A DNA stretch of 59,024 nucleotides from Chloroflexota bacterium (GCA_026389845.1 JAPLHB010000185.1:1-59024); one strand, 5' to 3'. Positions 1-10,134 are shown, counted from the first letter of the stretch. Notes: generated by a model from the letters alone, not told the origin. Numbers and translations: made by a program.

Positions 1-291
1 GGCCGCGATCCGCTGACGCCGATGCTGCGTTGGGGTCTGCGCCGCTATCCCAACCTCCGCGTCGTCACCAGCCTGCCCGCCGATCCCGCGCCGGTGGTCA
101 TCACCGATGCGCAGAAGTATCCCACCCTCGCCGAACGCTACGCCGGCGCCGACTTCACCCTGCTCGACCGCTGGCGGCCCGAAAGCCTGACCGGCTACAC
201 CCCCTGGCTGCGTTGGATTCTCTATCGCGAGGCGAAGACGCCGGCGGAGGAGCGGAAGGTGGTGCTGTGGGTGGATCGGACGAAAAAGTGA
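1..291 (+). CDS. C-terminal part of a probable TIGR03663-like membrane glycosyltransferase-type protein
   Basis: The reading frame is open from the first base of the window and stops at a TGA at 289-291, so only the last 96 residues are visible and the start lies upstream. The segment holds a soluble stretch (PVVITDAQKY, then DFTLLDRWRPESLTGYTPWL) resembling the periplasmic/extracellular tail seen in the next gene, where a similar PVVVVGD...LIWWPRETYKG stretch occurs. I infer that it is a paralogue of its downstream neighbour. No catalytic motif is visible in the part available, so the function is an inference from context. About 75 bp of repeat-rich DNA separate it from the next gene. Confidence 0.5.
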   Translation, partial: GRDPLTPMLRWGLRRYPNLRVVTSLPADPAPVVITDAQKYPTLAERYAGADFTLLDRWRPESLTGYTPWLRWILYREAKTPAEERKVVLWVDRTKK

Positions 292-295
292 CTGG

Positions 296-348
296 GGACT
301 AGGGACTGGGTTGTCCAGCGAATCCCTAATCCGTAATCCCTAATCCCT
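296..348. repeat. Heptanucleotide tandem repeats between two genes
   Basis: Two short heptamer runs fill the gap: GGGACTA/GGGACTG near 296-309, and four copies of AATCCCT (one variant AATCCGT) at 321-348. They are degenerate 7-bp tandem words of the sort described as STRR sequences in cyanobacteria. Other 7-, 8- and 9-bp families occur elsewhere in this window. Confidence 0.75.
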
Positions 349-367
349 CTTTGGGAGAGTAACCTGC

Positions 368-3300
368 ATGGAAAACATCGAAACCAAATCTCCATCTTTT
401 CTCGATCGCGCGTTCGTCTCGCTGCTCCGTTGGGACGGCGAGAAGCTGGCCTGGGCTGTCCTGTTGATCGTCGCGCTGCTCAGCCGAGTGATCGGGCTGG
501 GCGACCGCTCGATGACGCACGACGAGAGCCTGCACACGGTCTATTCGTGGCAGCTTTACGACGGCCGCGGCTATCAGCACCAGCCGATGATGCATGGGCC
601 GCTCAAGTTCATCCTCAACGCGGTCATGTATTTTCTCTTCGGTGTCAACGACTGGAGCGCGCGCATCCAGGTGGCGCTGTTCGGGGTGGCGATGGTCGCG
701 TTCGTCTGGATGATGCGGCGCTGGCTCGGCAAGACCGGCGCGTTCCTGGCGGCCGCGATGTTCGCGATTTCGCCCGCGCTGCTTTATCACAGCCGCTACA
801 TCCGCGACGAGGTGATGCTTTGCTCGCTGCTGGTGCTGTTGGTGGCCGCGATGTTCCGCTACCTGGAGACGCGCCAGACCAAATGGCTGATCTGGACCGC
901 GGTCGCGCTCGGTCTCGCGTTCACGACGATGGAGGCCTCGTTCATCTTCGGCGGGCTGTTCGGCATCTTCCTGGTGCTGGCGCTGACCGCGCAACTGTGG
1001 GCGATTCCGTGGACCGCAGCCAACCGGCGAACGTCATTTCGCGTACTGCTCGGCGCAGCGCTGCCGCTGCTGGCTGCTGGCTTGCTGGCCGTGATCTTCA
1101 AGCAGAAGACGGCCGGCCTGGTGTTGATCGGCCTCGGCGCGGTGGCTGCGCTCTTGGACGTGGCGCTGGTCGTGAGCAGTTGGCGGATGAAGTTGCGCCT
1201 CTTCGCCGAGCTGGACCTGATGGTCTTGCTCTTTACCCTGGTGCTGCCGTTCCTCTCGGCCGTGGTGCTGAAGCTGATGGGCTGGCAGATCAGCCAGTTC
1301 AATAATCCGGGCCAAATCACGCTCAACATGGTCTGGCAAGGCTTCGCGGTGCTGATCGTCCTGTTCATCGTCAGCGCCGGTGTCGGTTGGTTCTGGCTGC
1401 GGATGCGTTGGTTTGCCGCGGCGGGCATCTTCTGGGCCATCGAGCTGCTGCTCTTCACCACCTTCCTCACCAACGGCCAGGGCATCGGCACGGGGCTGAT
1501 CGGTTCGCTGGGCTACTGGATTGACCAGCAAGAAGTGATGCGCGGCGGCCAACCGTGGTATTACTTCTTGCTCCTGGTGCCGCTGTATGAATTCTTGCCG
1601 CTGTTGGCGAGCATCGGCGGTGTGGTGGCGTGGATCGCTGGGTGGGGTAGGGGGGCAAGGGAGCAGGGGAGCAGGGGAACGGAGGAGCCGGGGAGCAAGG
1701 GCGCAAGGGAGCCGGGGAGCAAGGGAGCGGAGGAGCGGAAGATCACCCCCGCCCCCCAGCACCCCCGCACCCCTGCACCGGTGTTCCCCGTCCAATCCAT
1801 CTTCAACGCCTTCCTCGTCTTTTGGGCGCTGGCGACGTGGGCGGTGTTCACCTATGTCGGCGAGAAGATGCCGTGGCACGTGGTCTATTTTGCGACCTCG
1901 ATGGCGCTGCTGGGCGGGTGGTGGCTGGGGAAGATCATTGATGGGATTGATTGGCAGGCAGGACGGCAACGCGGGATTTTTTGGCTGATGGGGATGGTGC
2001 CGCTGGCGCTGCTCACGTTGAAGGCGTTGATCCCTGTGCCGGACAAGCGACCGTTTGCAGGCGTGGCCGTCAACCAACTGAGCAACACCGCCCAATGGAT
2101 CCTGGCGTTGATCGTCGGCCTGGCGCTGATTTATTTCATCTATGACCGGGTGCTGGCGCTCGGCGGCAAGCAGAGCGGACGCGCGGTCGCGGTCAGCCTG
2201 GCCGCGCTGCTGGCGGTCTTCACCATCGGCGTGTCCTACCGCTTCAACTTCATCAACTATGAGTACGCCACCGAGCCGATGGTCTACGCCCACGGCACGC
2301 CCGACATCAAGCTGGCGATGAGTCAGATCGAGGAGATTTCTGAGAAGACGGTGGGCGGCCACGCGCTGAAGGTGGCCTACGACGACGACTCGACTTGGCC
2401 GCTGGAATGGTACTTCCGCGACTACCCGAACAAGGTTTACTTTGGCGCCAGCCCCAGCCGTGACGCAGTGGACGTGCCCGTGGTAGTCGTTGGCGACAAG
2501 AACATGGACAAGGTGAGGCCGTACCTGGGCGACCGCTACTACGAGTTCAACTACCGGCTGATCTGGTGGCCGCGGGAGACGTACAAGGGGCTGAGCCTGC
2601 AACGCATCCGTGATGGCCTGCGCGACCCGAAACAGCGCGGCCAGTTTTGGGATGTGGTGCTCCACCGGCGCTATTCGACTCCAACCGCGCAGTGGGATCC
2701 GGTGCACCGGTTCAGCGTGTTCGTCAAGAAGGATGTGGCCGCCAAGGTGTGGGACTGGGGCGCGCCCACGGGGACGATCACCACGACAGCCGCTTCGGTT
2801 GTGGCGGATCCCTACAAGGGTGGCGAGCGCAAGATCACGGCGATCAAGCAAATAGGTACGACAGGCGCGCCGGGGAACGCGGCGGGCCAGCTCAACTTCC
2901 CGCGCGCGGTCGCGGTGGATTCTGATGGCAAGATCTACGTCGCCGACACCGCCAATAATCGGGTGCAGGTCTTCAACGCCGACGGCACGTTCCTACGCCA
3001 GTTCGGCAGCATGTGCAAGCTGGATACGAAGCAAGGCTGCCAGGGCGATGGGGCGGGTCAATTCAACGAGCCGTGGGGCATCGCGGTCGGCGCGGATGGC
3101 AGCATCTACGTCTCGGACACCTGGAACCACCGCATCCACAAGTTCGACAGGGATGGTAAGTTCGTCAAGATGTGGGGCGTCTTCGAGTCCACCGGCGGCG
3201 AACTGGGCGAGGCGAACGCGTTCTACGGCCCGCGCTCGCTGGCGATCGGCGACGACGGCAATCTCTATGCGATGGACACCGGCAACAAACGGGTGCAGGT

Positions 3301-3745
3301 CTTCAGCCCCGACGGCGTCTTTGTCAACCAGTTCGGCGGCGGCGGCGTGGTGGATGGCCGCTTCGACGAGCCGACCGGCCTTGGCCAGGACGCGGCGGGC
3401 AACTGGTACATCGCCGACACCTGGAACCGGCGCATTCAGAAGTTCGACAAGAGCTACAAGTACGTCGCCCAGTGGACGATTGACGGCTGGGCCAGCCAGT
3501 CGGTGATCAACAAGCCCGCGCTGGCCGTTGACAAAGCGCGCAACATCGTCTACGTCACCGATCCAGAAAACTACCGCGTTCTTGCCTTCAATACCGATGG
3601 CAGCTTCCGCGCCTTCTTCGGCCAATACGGCAACGATGCCCAGTCCTTCGTCCTGCCGGTCGGCATCGCGGTCGGGCCAGATGGCAAGGTCTACGTGGCG
3701 GATGGCGACGCGCACCGGATCATGATTTTCGCGGCGTTGCAGTGA
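368..3745 (+). CDS. TIGR03663-type multi-pass membrane protein fused to an NHL-repeat domain
   Basis: This is a 1125-residue protein. Residues 1 to about 610 are polytopic, with a GT39/TIGR03663-like first loop: MTHDESLHTVYSW followed by YQHQPMMHGPLKF. The acidic DE pair after the first membrane segment is the usual metal/catalytic signature of this fold. A soluble linker is followed by five or six NHL-type repeats from about residue 835 to the end (recurring IYVADTANNRVQVF-like units), which should form a beta-propeller outside the membrane. The family (flippase-associated Agl23-like) is thought to act in lipid-linked glycan or surface polymer handling; the substrate is unknown. Residues about 428-470 are a low-complexity insert encoded by a tandem repeat and look like an in-frame invasion. 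The ATG at 368 is preceded by GGGAG at a rather long distance. Confidence 0.85.
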   Translation: MENIETKSPSFLDRAFVSLLRWDGEKLAWAVLLIVALLSRVIGLGDRSMTHDESLHTVYSWQLYDGRGYQHQPMMHGPLKFILNAVMYFLFGVNDWSARIQVALFGVAMVAFVWMMRRWLGKTGAFLAAAMFAISPALLYHSRYIRDEVMLCSLLVLLVAAMFRYLETRQTKWLIWTAVALGLAFTTMEASFIFGGLFGIFLVLALTAQLWAIPWTAANRRTSFRVLLGAALPLLAAGLLAVIFKQKTAGLVLIGLGAVAALLDVALVVSSWRMKLRLFAELDLMVLLFTLVLPFLSAVVLKLMGWQISQFNNPGQITLNMVWQGFAVLIVLFIVSAGVGWFWLRMRWFAAAGIFWAIELLLFTTFLTNGQGIGTGLIGSLGYWIDQQEVMRGGQPWYYFLLLVPLYEFLPLLASIGGVVAWIAGWGRGAREQGSRGTEEPGSKGAREPGSKGAEERKITPAPQHPRTPAPVFPVQSIFNAFLVFWALATWAVFTYVGEKMPWHVVYFATSMALLGGWWLGKIIDGIDWQAGRQRGIFWLMGMVPLALLTLKALIPVPDKRPFAGVAVNQLSNTAQWILALIVGLALIYFIYDRVLALGGKQSGRAVAVSLAALLAVFTIGVSYRFNFINYEYATEPMVYAHGTPDIKLAMSQIEEISEKTVGGHALKVAYDDDSTWPLEWYFRDYPNKVYFGASPSRDAVDVPVVVVGDKNMDKVRPYLGDRYYEFNYRLIWWPRETYKGLSLQRIRDGLRDPKQRGQFWDVVLHRRYSTPTAQWDPVHRFSVFVKKDVAAKVWDWGAPTGTITTTAASVVADPYKGGERKITAIKQIGTTGAPGNAAGQLNFPRAVAVDSDGKIYVADTANNRVQVFNADGTFLRQFGSMCKLDTKQGCQGDGAGQFNEPWGIAVGADGSIYVSDTWNHRIHKFDRDGKFVKMWGVFESTGGELGEANAFYGPRSLAIGDDGNLYAMDTGNKRVQVFSPDGVFVNQFGGGGVVDGRFDEPTGLGQDAAGNWYIADTWNRRIQKFDKSYKYVAQWTIDGWASQSVINKPALAVDKARNIVYVTDPENYRVLAFNTDGSFRAFFGQYGNDAQSFVLPVGIAVGPDGKVYVADGDAHRIMIFAALQ
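1650..1780. repeat. Degenerate GGGAGCAGGG-type repeat inserted in frame in the TIGR03663 gene
   Basis: A run of GGGGAGCA/GGGAGCCG words (1650-1738) is followed by C-rich complementary words (1746-1780). It translates to a Gly/Ser/Glu/Arg-rich stretch (repeated GSRG/GSKG) that interrupts a membrane-protein loop. The reading frame is kept across the whole element. Confidence 0.75.
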
Positions 3746-3768
3746 ATTGACCAGGGATAAGAAAACTC

Positions 3769-3835
3769 ACCACCAAGACACGAAGGCACTAAGTGACAAA
3801 CTAAAAAACTTGGTGTCTTGGTGTCTTCGTGGTTC
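3769..3835. repeat. Imperfect inverted repeat, CACCAAGACACGAAGG type
   Basis: CACCAAGACACGAAGGCAC on the left faces CTTGGTGTCTTGGTGTCTTCG on the right across an AT-rich centre. It lies between the NHL gene and the DUF2442 remnant. Similar palindromic words are common dispersed repeats in bacteria. It might act as a weak transcript end, but no clean T-tract follows. Confidence 0.6.
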
Positions 3836-3877
3836 TAGACCTGTTTGGCTTCGGCACGTCCGAGTTGGGATGTAGCA

Positions 3878-4138
3878 ATGCACTTTGTTCGAGGCGTGAC
3901 GCATCTGTGGAACTACAAGTTACTGCTATCTTTTGAGGATGGCAGCAACCGCCTGGTTGACCTGGAATCTGAGTTGGACGGCGAGGTCTTTCAGCCATTG
4001 AGAGATATCGCTTACTTCAGGACGGTGAACGTCAATCCCGACCTGGATACGATTGTCTAGGGCAACGGCGCAGACATGTCACCGGATTTCCTCTACGAAA
4101 TCAGCGTACCGGCCGCTGAGCTTGCACTCGCGGCATAG
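3878..4138 (+). pseudogene. DUF2442 protein interrupted by an in-frame TAG
   Basis: From ATG 3878 the frame reads MHFVRGVTHLWNYKLLLSF, then VDLESELDGEVFQPLRD and NPDLDTIV, followed by TAG at 4058-4060. It continues in the same frame as GNGADMSPDFLYEI up to TAG 4136-4138. DUF2442 proteins normally have a Trp exactly where the TAG stands (DTIVWPNGAD...), so a single TGG to TAG change explains it. DUF2442 proteins are small and often sit in toxin-antitoxin-like or mobile contexts. The gene is probably inactive, or else the base is a sequencing error. Confidence 0.75.
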
Positions 4139-4229
4139 CCAGGCATACGTTCACAGAATGTGACTATTCAATAGTGCCCCCCGGCGCTCCAGCCGCGCCG
4201 GGTTAGTTTTTGTTTTGCCGGAGACACTC

Positions 4230-5510
4230 TTGGCTCATCACACCCTCAAGTCCGATTATTCTCATCTGGTGGACCGTCTGAATCGTTTCCCCCAAGGCGT
4301 GCCGCCCTCGGAGGCGTTGTACAAAATTCTGGCGATGCTCTTCAGCGAGCGCGAGGCGGGGTTGGTGGCGCTGCTGCCGATCAAGCCATTCACCGCGGAG
4401 CAAGCCAGCCGCGCCTGGAAGCTGGATCTGGTCGAGACGCAAAAGGTGCTCGACACGCTGGCCGGCCGGGCGATCCTGGTGGATGTGGAGCAGGAGGGCC
4501 GCTCGGTCTACACCCTGCCGCCGCCGATGGCCGGCTTCTTCGAGTTCTCGATGATGCGGCTGCGCGGCGACCTGGATCAGCACGTGCTGGGCGAGTTGTT
4601 CTACCAGTACTGCAACGTCGAAGACGACTTCATCAAGGCCCTTTTCACGCACGGCGAGACGCAGTTGGGCCGTGTCTACGTCCACGAGCCAGTGCTCTCA
4701 AGTGACAACGCGCTCCACGTGTTGGATTACGAGCGCGCCAGCGAGGTGATCCGCACCGCCACGCACCGCGGCATCGGCGTCTGCTACTGCCGCCACAAGA
4801 TGGAGCACGTGGATCGCGCCTGCGACGCGCCGATGGACATCTGCATGACCTTCAATGGCTCGGCCGAGTCGCTCACCAAGCACGGGTTTGCGCGGCCGGT
4901 AGACGTGGCCGAGGGGCTGGATCTGCTCCAGCAGGCGTATGAGCACAACCTGGTGCAGTTCGGCGAGAATGTCCGCCAGGGCGTGAATTTCATCTGTAAC
5001 TGCTGCGGGTGCTGCTGCGAGGCGATGATCGCCGCGCGGCGCTTCGGGCTGCTGCACCCCGTCCACACCACCAACTTCCTCCCGCAGGTCGCCCTTGCGG
5101 ACTGCACCGGCTGCGGCAAGTGCGTCAGCGCGTGTCCGGTGGAGGCGATGACCCTGGTCTCGGCCAACGATCCTCACCATCCCAACCGGAAGCAGGCCAA
5201 GGTGGACGAGGAGCTGTGTCTGGGTTGCGGCGTCTGCGCGCGGACCTGCGCACAGCACGGCATCACCCTGCGCTCGCGGCCCCAGCGGGTGATCACGCCG
5301 CTCAACTCTGCGCACCGCGTCGTCGTGATGGCGGTCGAGCGCGGCAAGCTGCAAAACCTCATCTTCGACAACCAGGTGCTCGCCAGCCATCGCGCACTGG
5401 CGGCCGTGCTCGGCGTCATCCTCAAGCTGCCGCCGATCAAGCAGGCGATGGCGAGCCGGCAGATGAGATCGCGCTACCTGGAAGCGTTGATCGGCCGCAT
5501 GAAGGTGTGA
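4230..5510 (+). CDS. Multi-cluster 4Fe-4S ferredoxin-type protein
   Basis: This is a 426-residue soluble protein. The N-terminal ~120 residues look like a winged-helix/partner-binding part (SEALYKILAMLFSEREAGL). The middle part has clustered cysteines: CYCRHK followed by CDAPMDIC, then CNCCGCCC. The C-terminal third carries two ferredoxin motifs, CTGCGKCVSACP and CLGCGVCARTC, so at least two [4Fe-4S] clusters are expected plus possibly a third site from the earlier cysteines. It probably acts as an electron-transfer component, but no partner oxidoreductase is adjacent. I chose TTG 4230 because GGAG at 4220-4223 lies 6 nt upstream; a TTG at 4215 is in frame but has no such site. A strong terminator follows. 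Confidence 0.8.
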   Translation: MAHHTLKSDYSHLVDRLNRFPQGVPPSEALYKILAMLFSEREAGLVALLPIKPFTAEQASRAWKLDLVETQKVLDTLAGRAILVDVEQEGRSVYTLPPPMAGFFEFSMMRLRGDLDQHVLGELFYQYCNVEDDFIKALFTHGETQLGRVYVHEPVLSSDNALHVLDYERASEVIRTATHRGIGVCYCRHKMEHVDRACDAPMDICMTFNGSAESLTKHGFARPVDVAEGLDLLQQAYEHNLVQFGENVRQGVNFICNCCGCCCEAMIAARRFGLLHPVHTTNFLPQVALADCTGCGKCVSACPVEAMTLVSANDPHHPNRKQAKVDEELCLGCGVCARTCAQHGITLRSRPQRVITPLNSAHRVVVMAVERGKLQNLIFDNQVLASHRALAAVLGVILKLPPIKQAMASRQMRSRYLEALIGRMKV

Positions 5511-5535
5511 GCCATCTTACTTCCGTTTGATTCGG

Positions 5536-5576
5536 ACTGGTCGTCCGGCTTCTGCCTGGGCGGCCAGTTTTCGTTT
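5536..5576 (+). terminator. Rho-independent terminator after the 4Fe-4S gene
   Basis: A stem formed by ACTGG...CCAGT (5536-5540/5564-5568), extended by CGTCC/GGGCG, is followed by TTTTCGTTTT. It starts 26 bp after the stop codon. Confidence 0.7.
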
Positions 5577-5592
5577 TGTGAGCTTGGGCGGT

Positions 5593-5620
5593 TTGTGGCC
5601 TGGCAGATGGGTGGTATAAT
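5593..5620 (+). promoter_or_regulatory. Sigma70-type promoter for the DUF433 gene
   Basis: A perfect -10 TATAAT lies at 5615-5620, with a weaker -35 TTGTGG at 5593-5598 and a 16-bp spacer. The gene starts 70 bp downstream. Confidence 0.5.
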
Positions 5621-5689
5621 TGGGGCGTCGAAAGCCACCAGTTCAGTGCCAGGACGCGATGGTAAGCGCGCGATACTTGGAGGTTGCAG

Positions 5690-5944
5690 ATGCGAAAAGT
5701 CGAGATCGGTAATTACCTTGTGATTGATCCGGAAATCTGTCACGGGCAGATGACCTTCAAGGGGACGCGTGTGCCGGTTGATACGGTGCTGACTTTCCTG
5801 GCCAAAGGCTACTCAGTGGATCAACTGCTGCGCAGTTGGCCTGAGCTAGACCGGCCAGCAGTCGAAGAGGCGATCGGGTTGGTGGGGCAGTCGCTCCAGG
5901 CGCGGTATGCTGTGACGCCGGGGTTGGTTCCTGCGCTCGCGTGA
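5690..5944 (+). CDS. DUF433 family protein (antitoxin-like)
   Basis: This 84-residue protein has the DUF433 hallmarks ICHGQMTFKGTRVPVDTVL and a helix-turn-helix-like middle (YSVDQLLRSWPEL). The family is usually viewed as the antitoxin or regulator half of a pair with a DUF5615/PIN-like toxin. No such partner lies next to it here, so it stands alone. ATG 5690 is chosen over TTG 5684 because GGAGG (5679-5683) is 6 nt upstream of the ATG. It has its own TATAAT promoter. The last ~12 residues (RYAVTPGLVPALA) are outside the conserved domain. Confidence 0.8.
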   Translation: MRKVEIGNYLVIDPEICHGQMTFKGTRVPVDTVLTFLAKGYSVDQLLRSWPELDRPAVEEAIGLVGQSLQARYAVTPGLVPALA

Positions 5945-6113
5945 TGGACGCAATCGAACGGTGATCGCATGAGCCTAGATTATCCTGGGTACAGTAGTCG
6001 AGACGTGTGACGCGTTCTGTTTTGGCTCTCATACGGTTACCATAACCGCTGATCCCTCACACGTCAAATCTGCTGTCTTGCGTAAGTCCTATTACTATAC
6101 CAGGAGGTATCAC

Positions 6114-7253
6114 ATGGCCACCAAGAGGGTCGTTTCGAACCTATGCAAAATCGTTGCGCCGTTGATGTTGATAGTCGCCGTCCTCGGGGCGAGCGCCTGC
6201 GCATCGTCGCCACGGCCATCACCGACGCCGACGCGTCTTCCCGCCCCAGCCACCGAGGAGATCGCACCGGCATTGACCCAGGCGGCCGCACTGGCGGCGC
6301 TGGCCGCCGCCAAAGCTACCGACGTGGCGGCGCGCAGCACATCCGAGACCGCGACCCGCGCGGCGCAGCCGACTGCAACCCTGGCGCCTACCGCGACACC
6401 CCCGCCGAATCCCACCCCAACCGCTTCCGTCGGGACTAACGTTTGGACAAGCAATGGCCCTGAAAGCGGGAACATTTGGGCCCTGGCGATAGACCCGGCG
6501 ACGCCGGCCACCCTCTATGCCGCGACAGACGGCGGCGTGTTCAAGAGCACGAACGGCGGCGGGAACTGGAGCGCGGCCAACACCGGCCGGACCGCCTACT
6601 ATGTTTCTGCCCTGGCGATAGACCCGCAGACGCCAGCCACCCTCTATGCCGGGACATGGGGCGGCGTGTTCAAGAGCACGAACGGCGGCGGGAACTGGAG
6701 CGCGGTCAACACCGGCCTGACCAATCCCGAAGTTTCTGCCCTGGCGATAGACCCGCAGACGCCAGCCACCCTCTATGCCGGGACAAGGGACGGCGCGTTC
6801 AGGAGCATACTCGGCGGCGTGTTCAAGAGCACGAACGGCGGCGGAAACTGGAGCGCGTTCAGCACCGGCTGGGCCGCCTACTATGTTTCTGCCCTGGCGA
6901 TAGACCCGCAGACGCCGTCCACCCTCTATGCCGGGATACTCGGCGGCGTGTTCAAGAGCCCGAACGGCGGCGGGAACTGAAGCGCGGTCAACAACGACCT
7001 GACCGCCGCCTCCAATGTTTGGGCCCTGGCGATAGACCCGGCGACGCCGGCCACCCTCTATGCCGGGACATTCGGCGGCGGCGTGTTCAAGAGCACGAAC
7101 GACCCGGAGCTGACCGAGGTCTGGCGCGGGGCCAACCGCTTCGATGATAGCGCGGCCGTGATTGACATGCTGAGCGTCGCCTTGCCGCAAGTCCGCGAGT
7201 CGGATGGTGTGCAGTACGATTTCGTTCAGGAAACCGATACAGAGGACAGCTAA
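6114..7253 (+). pseudogene. Lipoprotein-like protein with BNR/Ycf48-type repeats, cut by an in-frame TGA
   Basis: ATG 6114 follows AGGAGG by 6 nt. A hydrophobic signal (IVAPLMLIVAVLG) ending in ASAC suggests a lipoprotein, although the residue three before the Cys is not typical. A Thr/Pro/Ala linker follows. Then come five repeats of the form ALAIDP.TPATLYAGT..GVFKSTNGGGNWSA, a sialidase/VPS10-like beta-propeller unit. In the fourth GGGNW copy the Trp codon is TGA (6978-6980). The frame continues unchanged through another unit and a distinct acidic tail (VWRGANRFDD...ETDTEDS) to TAA 7251-7253. A point nonsense mutation or sequencing error is the simplest explanation. Confidence 0.75.
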
Positions 7254-7293
7254 CGCCGTGACACCTTGCGGGATCTAAATTCGGGAGAACGTG

Positions 7294-7545
7294 ATGCCAG
7301 TTCGTATTCATCCACACGCTCGAGAACGCATGGCAGAACGAGGCGCCACCGAAAGCGAAGTGTGCGCGACGGTGGAATCTGGCGAGCGGTTTCCAACCTA
7401 ACATGGGCGCACCGGTTTTCGCCGGAACTGGGCGTTTGGCGGCTTCTGGCATGGCCGGTATTACTGGACAAAGCAGCTAGAGGTCTATGCCGTTCGCGAG
7501 GGCGGTGACTGGTTGGTCATCACGGTCATTACGCGCTACTTCTGA
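7294..7545 (+). pseudogene. DUF4258 (toxin-like) protein with an in-frame TAA
   Basis: From ATG 7294 the frame gives MPVRIHPHARERMAERGATE, typical of DUF4258, then TAA at 7399-7401. It continues in the same frame as HGRTGFRRNWAFGGFWHGR and VYAVREGGDWLVITVITRYF to TGA 7543-7545. The second half carries the expected DUF4258 strand pattern. The family has a RelE/MqsR-like fold and is commonly encoded just upstream of a DUF2283 protein, as here (24 bp gap). The nonsense codon probably inactivates it. Confidence 0.75.
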
Positions 7546-7569
7546 CGACACGAACGAGAGGAGGCTAAC

Positions 7570-7812
7570 GTGAAGTTCGCTTATGATCCCCGCTACAGTA
7601 TTGCTTACATCCGTTTTGCCGAGAAACGCGGTGAAGTAGAATCCGTGCGAGTCAGCGAGGAATTGGTCGTGGACATCGCCCCGGATGGTACCGTTTATGG
7701 CATCGAACTGCTGAATGCCAACGCGCAACTGACGCGCGAGAACGGCGGTGCTCTCCAGGTAGTCAATGAAGCAACGGGCGCGTTTGCTGAGTTGTCGCTG
7801 GCGATTGCATAA
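7570..7812 (+). CDS. DUF2283 domain protein (partner of the DUF4258 gene)
   Basis: This 80-residue protein has the DUF2283 pattern: MKFAYDPRYSIAYIRF, then VRVSEELVVDIAPDGTVYGIELL. It starts at GTG 7570, with GAGAGGAGG about 7 nt upstream. DUF4258/DUF2283 gene pairs are widespread and behave like toxin-antitoxin modules in distribution; direct function is not established. Here the upstream partner is broken while this gene is intact, as expected if only the antitoxin-like part were kept. Confidence 0.85.
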   Translation: MKFAYDPRYSIAYIRFAEKRGEVESVRVSEELVVDIAPDGTVYGIELLNANAQLTRENGGALQVVNEATGAFAELSLAIA

Positions 7813-7827
7813 CAAGGAGGTCTCGCT

Positions 7828-8961
<1,134 letters not shown>

Positions 8962-8971
8962 GGAGGATAAC

Positions 8972-9841
8972 ATGAGCATCCTGGTCAACAAAGATACGCG
9001 CCTGGTCGTGCAGGGGATCACCGGCCGCGAGGGCGCATTCCATACCGAGCAGATGATCGCCTACGGCACCAAGGTCGTCGCAGGCATGACGCCGGGCAAG
9101 GGCGGCGGTTGGGCCGTCGGCAACGTGCCGATCTTCGACAGCGTCCACGAGGCCGTGGCCGCGACCGGCGCCAACGTGAGCATCATCTATGTGCCGGCTA
9201 AAGCCGCACCTGACGCGATCCTGGAGGCGGCCGATGCGGGCCTCCCTCTGATCGTCTGCATCACCGAGGGCATCCCCGCACTGGACATGCTGAAAGTACG
9301 CGCCTATCTGGATCGCACCTCCTCGCGGCTGATCGGGCCGAACTGCCCGGGGCTGATCACGCCCGGTCAGGCGAAGGTCGGCATCATGCCGGGCCACATC
9401 CACACGCGCGGGCATGTGGGGATCGTCAGTCGCTCCGGCACGCTGACCTACGAGGTTGTGTACGCGTTGACGTTGCGCGGCATCGGCCAATCCACCGCGG
9501 TCGGCATCGGCGGCGACCCGATCAACGGTACCAGCTTCGTGGATGTGCTGGGCATGTTCGAGAATGACCCGGAGACTCGCCAGGTGGTGATGATCGGGGA
9601 GATCGGCGGCACGGACGAGGAGCGGGCGGCCGAATTCATCGCCAGCAAGATGTCCAAGCCGGTGGTCAGCTTCATCGCCGGGCAGACCGCGCCGCCGGGC
9701 AAGCGGATGGGCCACGCGGGCGCCATCATCAGCGGCGGCAAGGGCACCGCGGCCGACAAAATCGTCGCGCTCCAGGCCGCCGGCGTCAAGGTCGCGCGCC
9801 ACCCGGACGAGATCGCTGAGATGGTGGCCGCGTTGATGTGA
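8972..9841 (+). CDS. sucD: Succinate-CoA ligase, alpha subunit
   Basis: This 289-residue subunit carries the CoA-binding Rossmann fold and the phosphohistidine. Seen in the sequence are [20 protein letters not shown] (CoA site), [20 protein letters not shown], and [10 protein letters not shown], in which the His is the phosphorylated residue. ATG 8972 is preceded by GGAGGATAAC. It forms an operon with sucC. An octamer-repeat hairpin starts at its stop codon. Confidence 0.95.
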   Translation: MSILVNKDTRLVVQGITGREGAFHTEQMIAYGTKVVAGMTPGKGGGWAVGNVPIFDSVHEAVAATGANVSIIYVPAKAAPDAILEAADAGLPLIVCITEGIPALDMLKVRAYLDRTSSRLIGPNCPGLITPGQAKVGIMPGHIHTRGHVGIVSRSGTLTYEVVYALTLRGIGQSTAVGIGGDPINGTSFVDVLGMFENDPETRQVVMIGEIGGTDEERAAEFIASKMSKPVVSFIAGQTAPPGKRMGHAGAIISGGKGTAADKIVALQAAGVKVARHPDEIAEMVAALM

Positions 9842-9927
9842 CAAGGTGACACGGTGAGGGGGGTGACAAGGTGCCAGGGTGAGCGATTTCACCTTGTCAC
9901 CTTGCCACCTTGTCACCCTGTCAGGAG
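9840..9927. repeat. GGTGACAA octamer repeat forming a large hairpin after sucD
   Basis: Plus-sense GGTGACAA-like octamers (9843-9880) are followed by their complements TTGTCACC/TTGCCACC (9888-9920), giving a long inverted repeat. The right arm runs into the CAGGAG ribosome site of the next gene. It could work as an attenuator or transcript stabiliser. The same octamer recurs at 10133-10165 and inside the gene at 47419. Confidence 0.75.
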
Positions 9928-9933
9928 CCGCCC

Positions 9934-10134
9934 ATGCCCGAACCGCCTCCCCCCGAACCTGGTCCCGAGCTTGACCTCAGCGCCTACGAAGGGCGGTGGG
10001 TGGCGATCGTGCGCGGGCACGTGGCCGGCGTGGCTCGCACTGCCGATTCGGCTCGTCGCGTTGCCAAGCTCAACCGGCCCCGCGAAGAGCCGACTGTGAT
10101 CTACGTTCGCACCGCGCCTCCGCCGCTGGAGTGA
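9934..10134 (+). CDS. Small conserved protein (DUF5678-like)
   Basis: This 66-residue protein starts at ATG 9934, 6 nt after CAGGAG. The N-terminus is Pro/Glu-rich (MPEPPPPEPGPELDL). The core YEGRWVAIVRGHVAGVARTA...RPREEPTVIYVRT resembles the small DUF5678-type fold (strand-helix-strand), a family of unknown function often encoded near unrelated genes. It sits between two copies of the octamer repeat. The assignment is by eye and tentative; that it is coding is well supported by the ribosome site and composition. Confidence 0.6.
   Translation: MPEPPPPEPGPELDLSAYEGRWVAIVRGHVAGVARTADSARRVAKLNRPREEPTVIYVRTAPPPLE

Noticed and set aside
1034..2851. Long minus-strand open frame opposite the TIGR03663 gene
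   Set aside because: Low-complexity composition and no motif; the plus strand encodes a clear membrane protein.
6978..6980. TGA in the BNR lipoprotein as a selenocysteine codon
   Set aside because: The repeat copies show Trp at this position, not Cys; a TGG to TGA change explains it.
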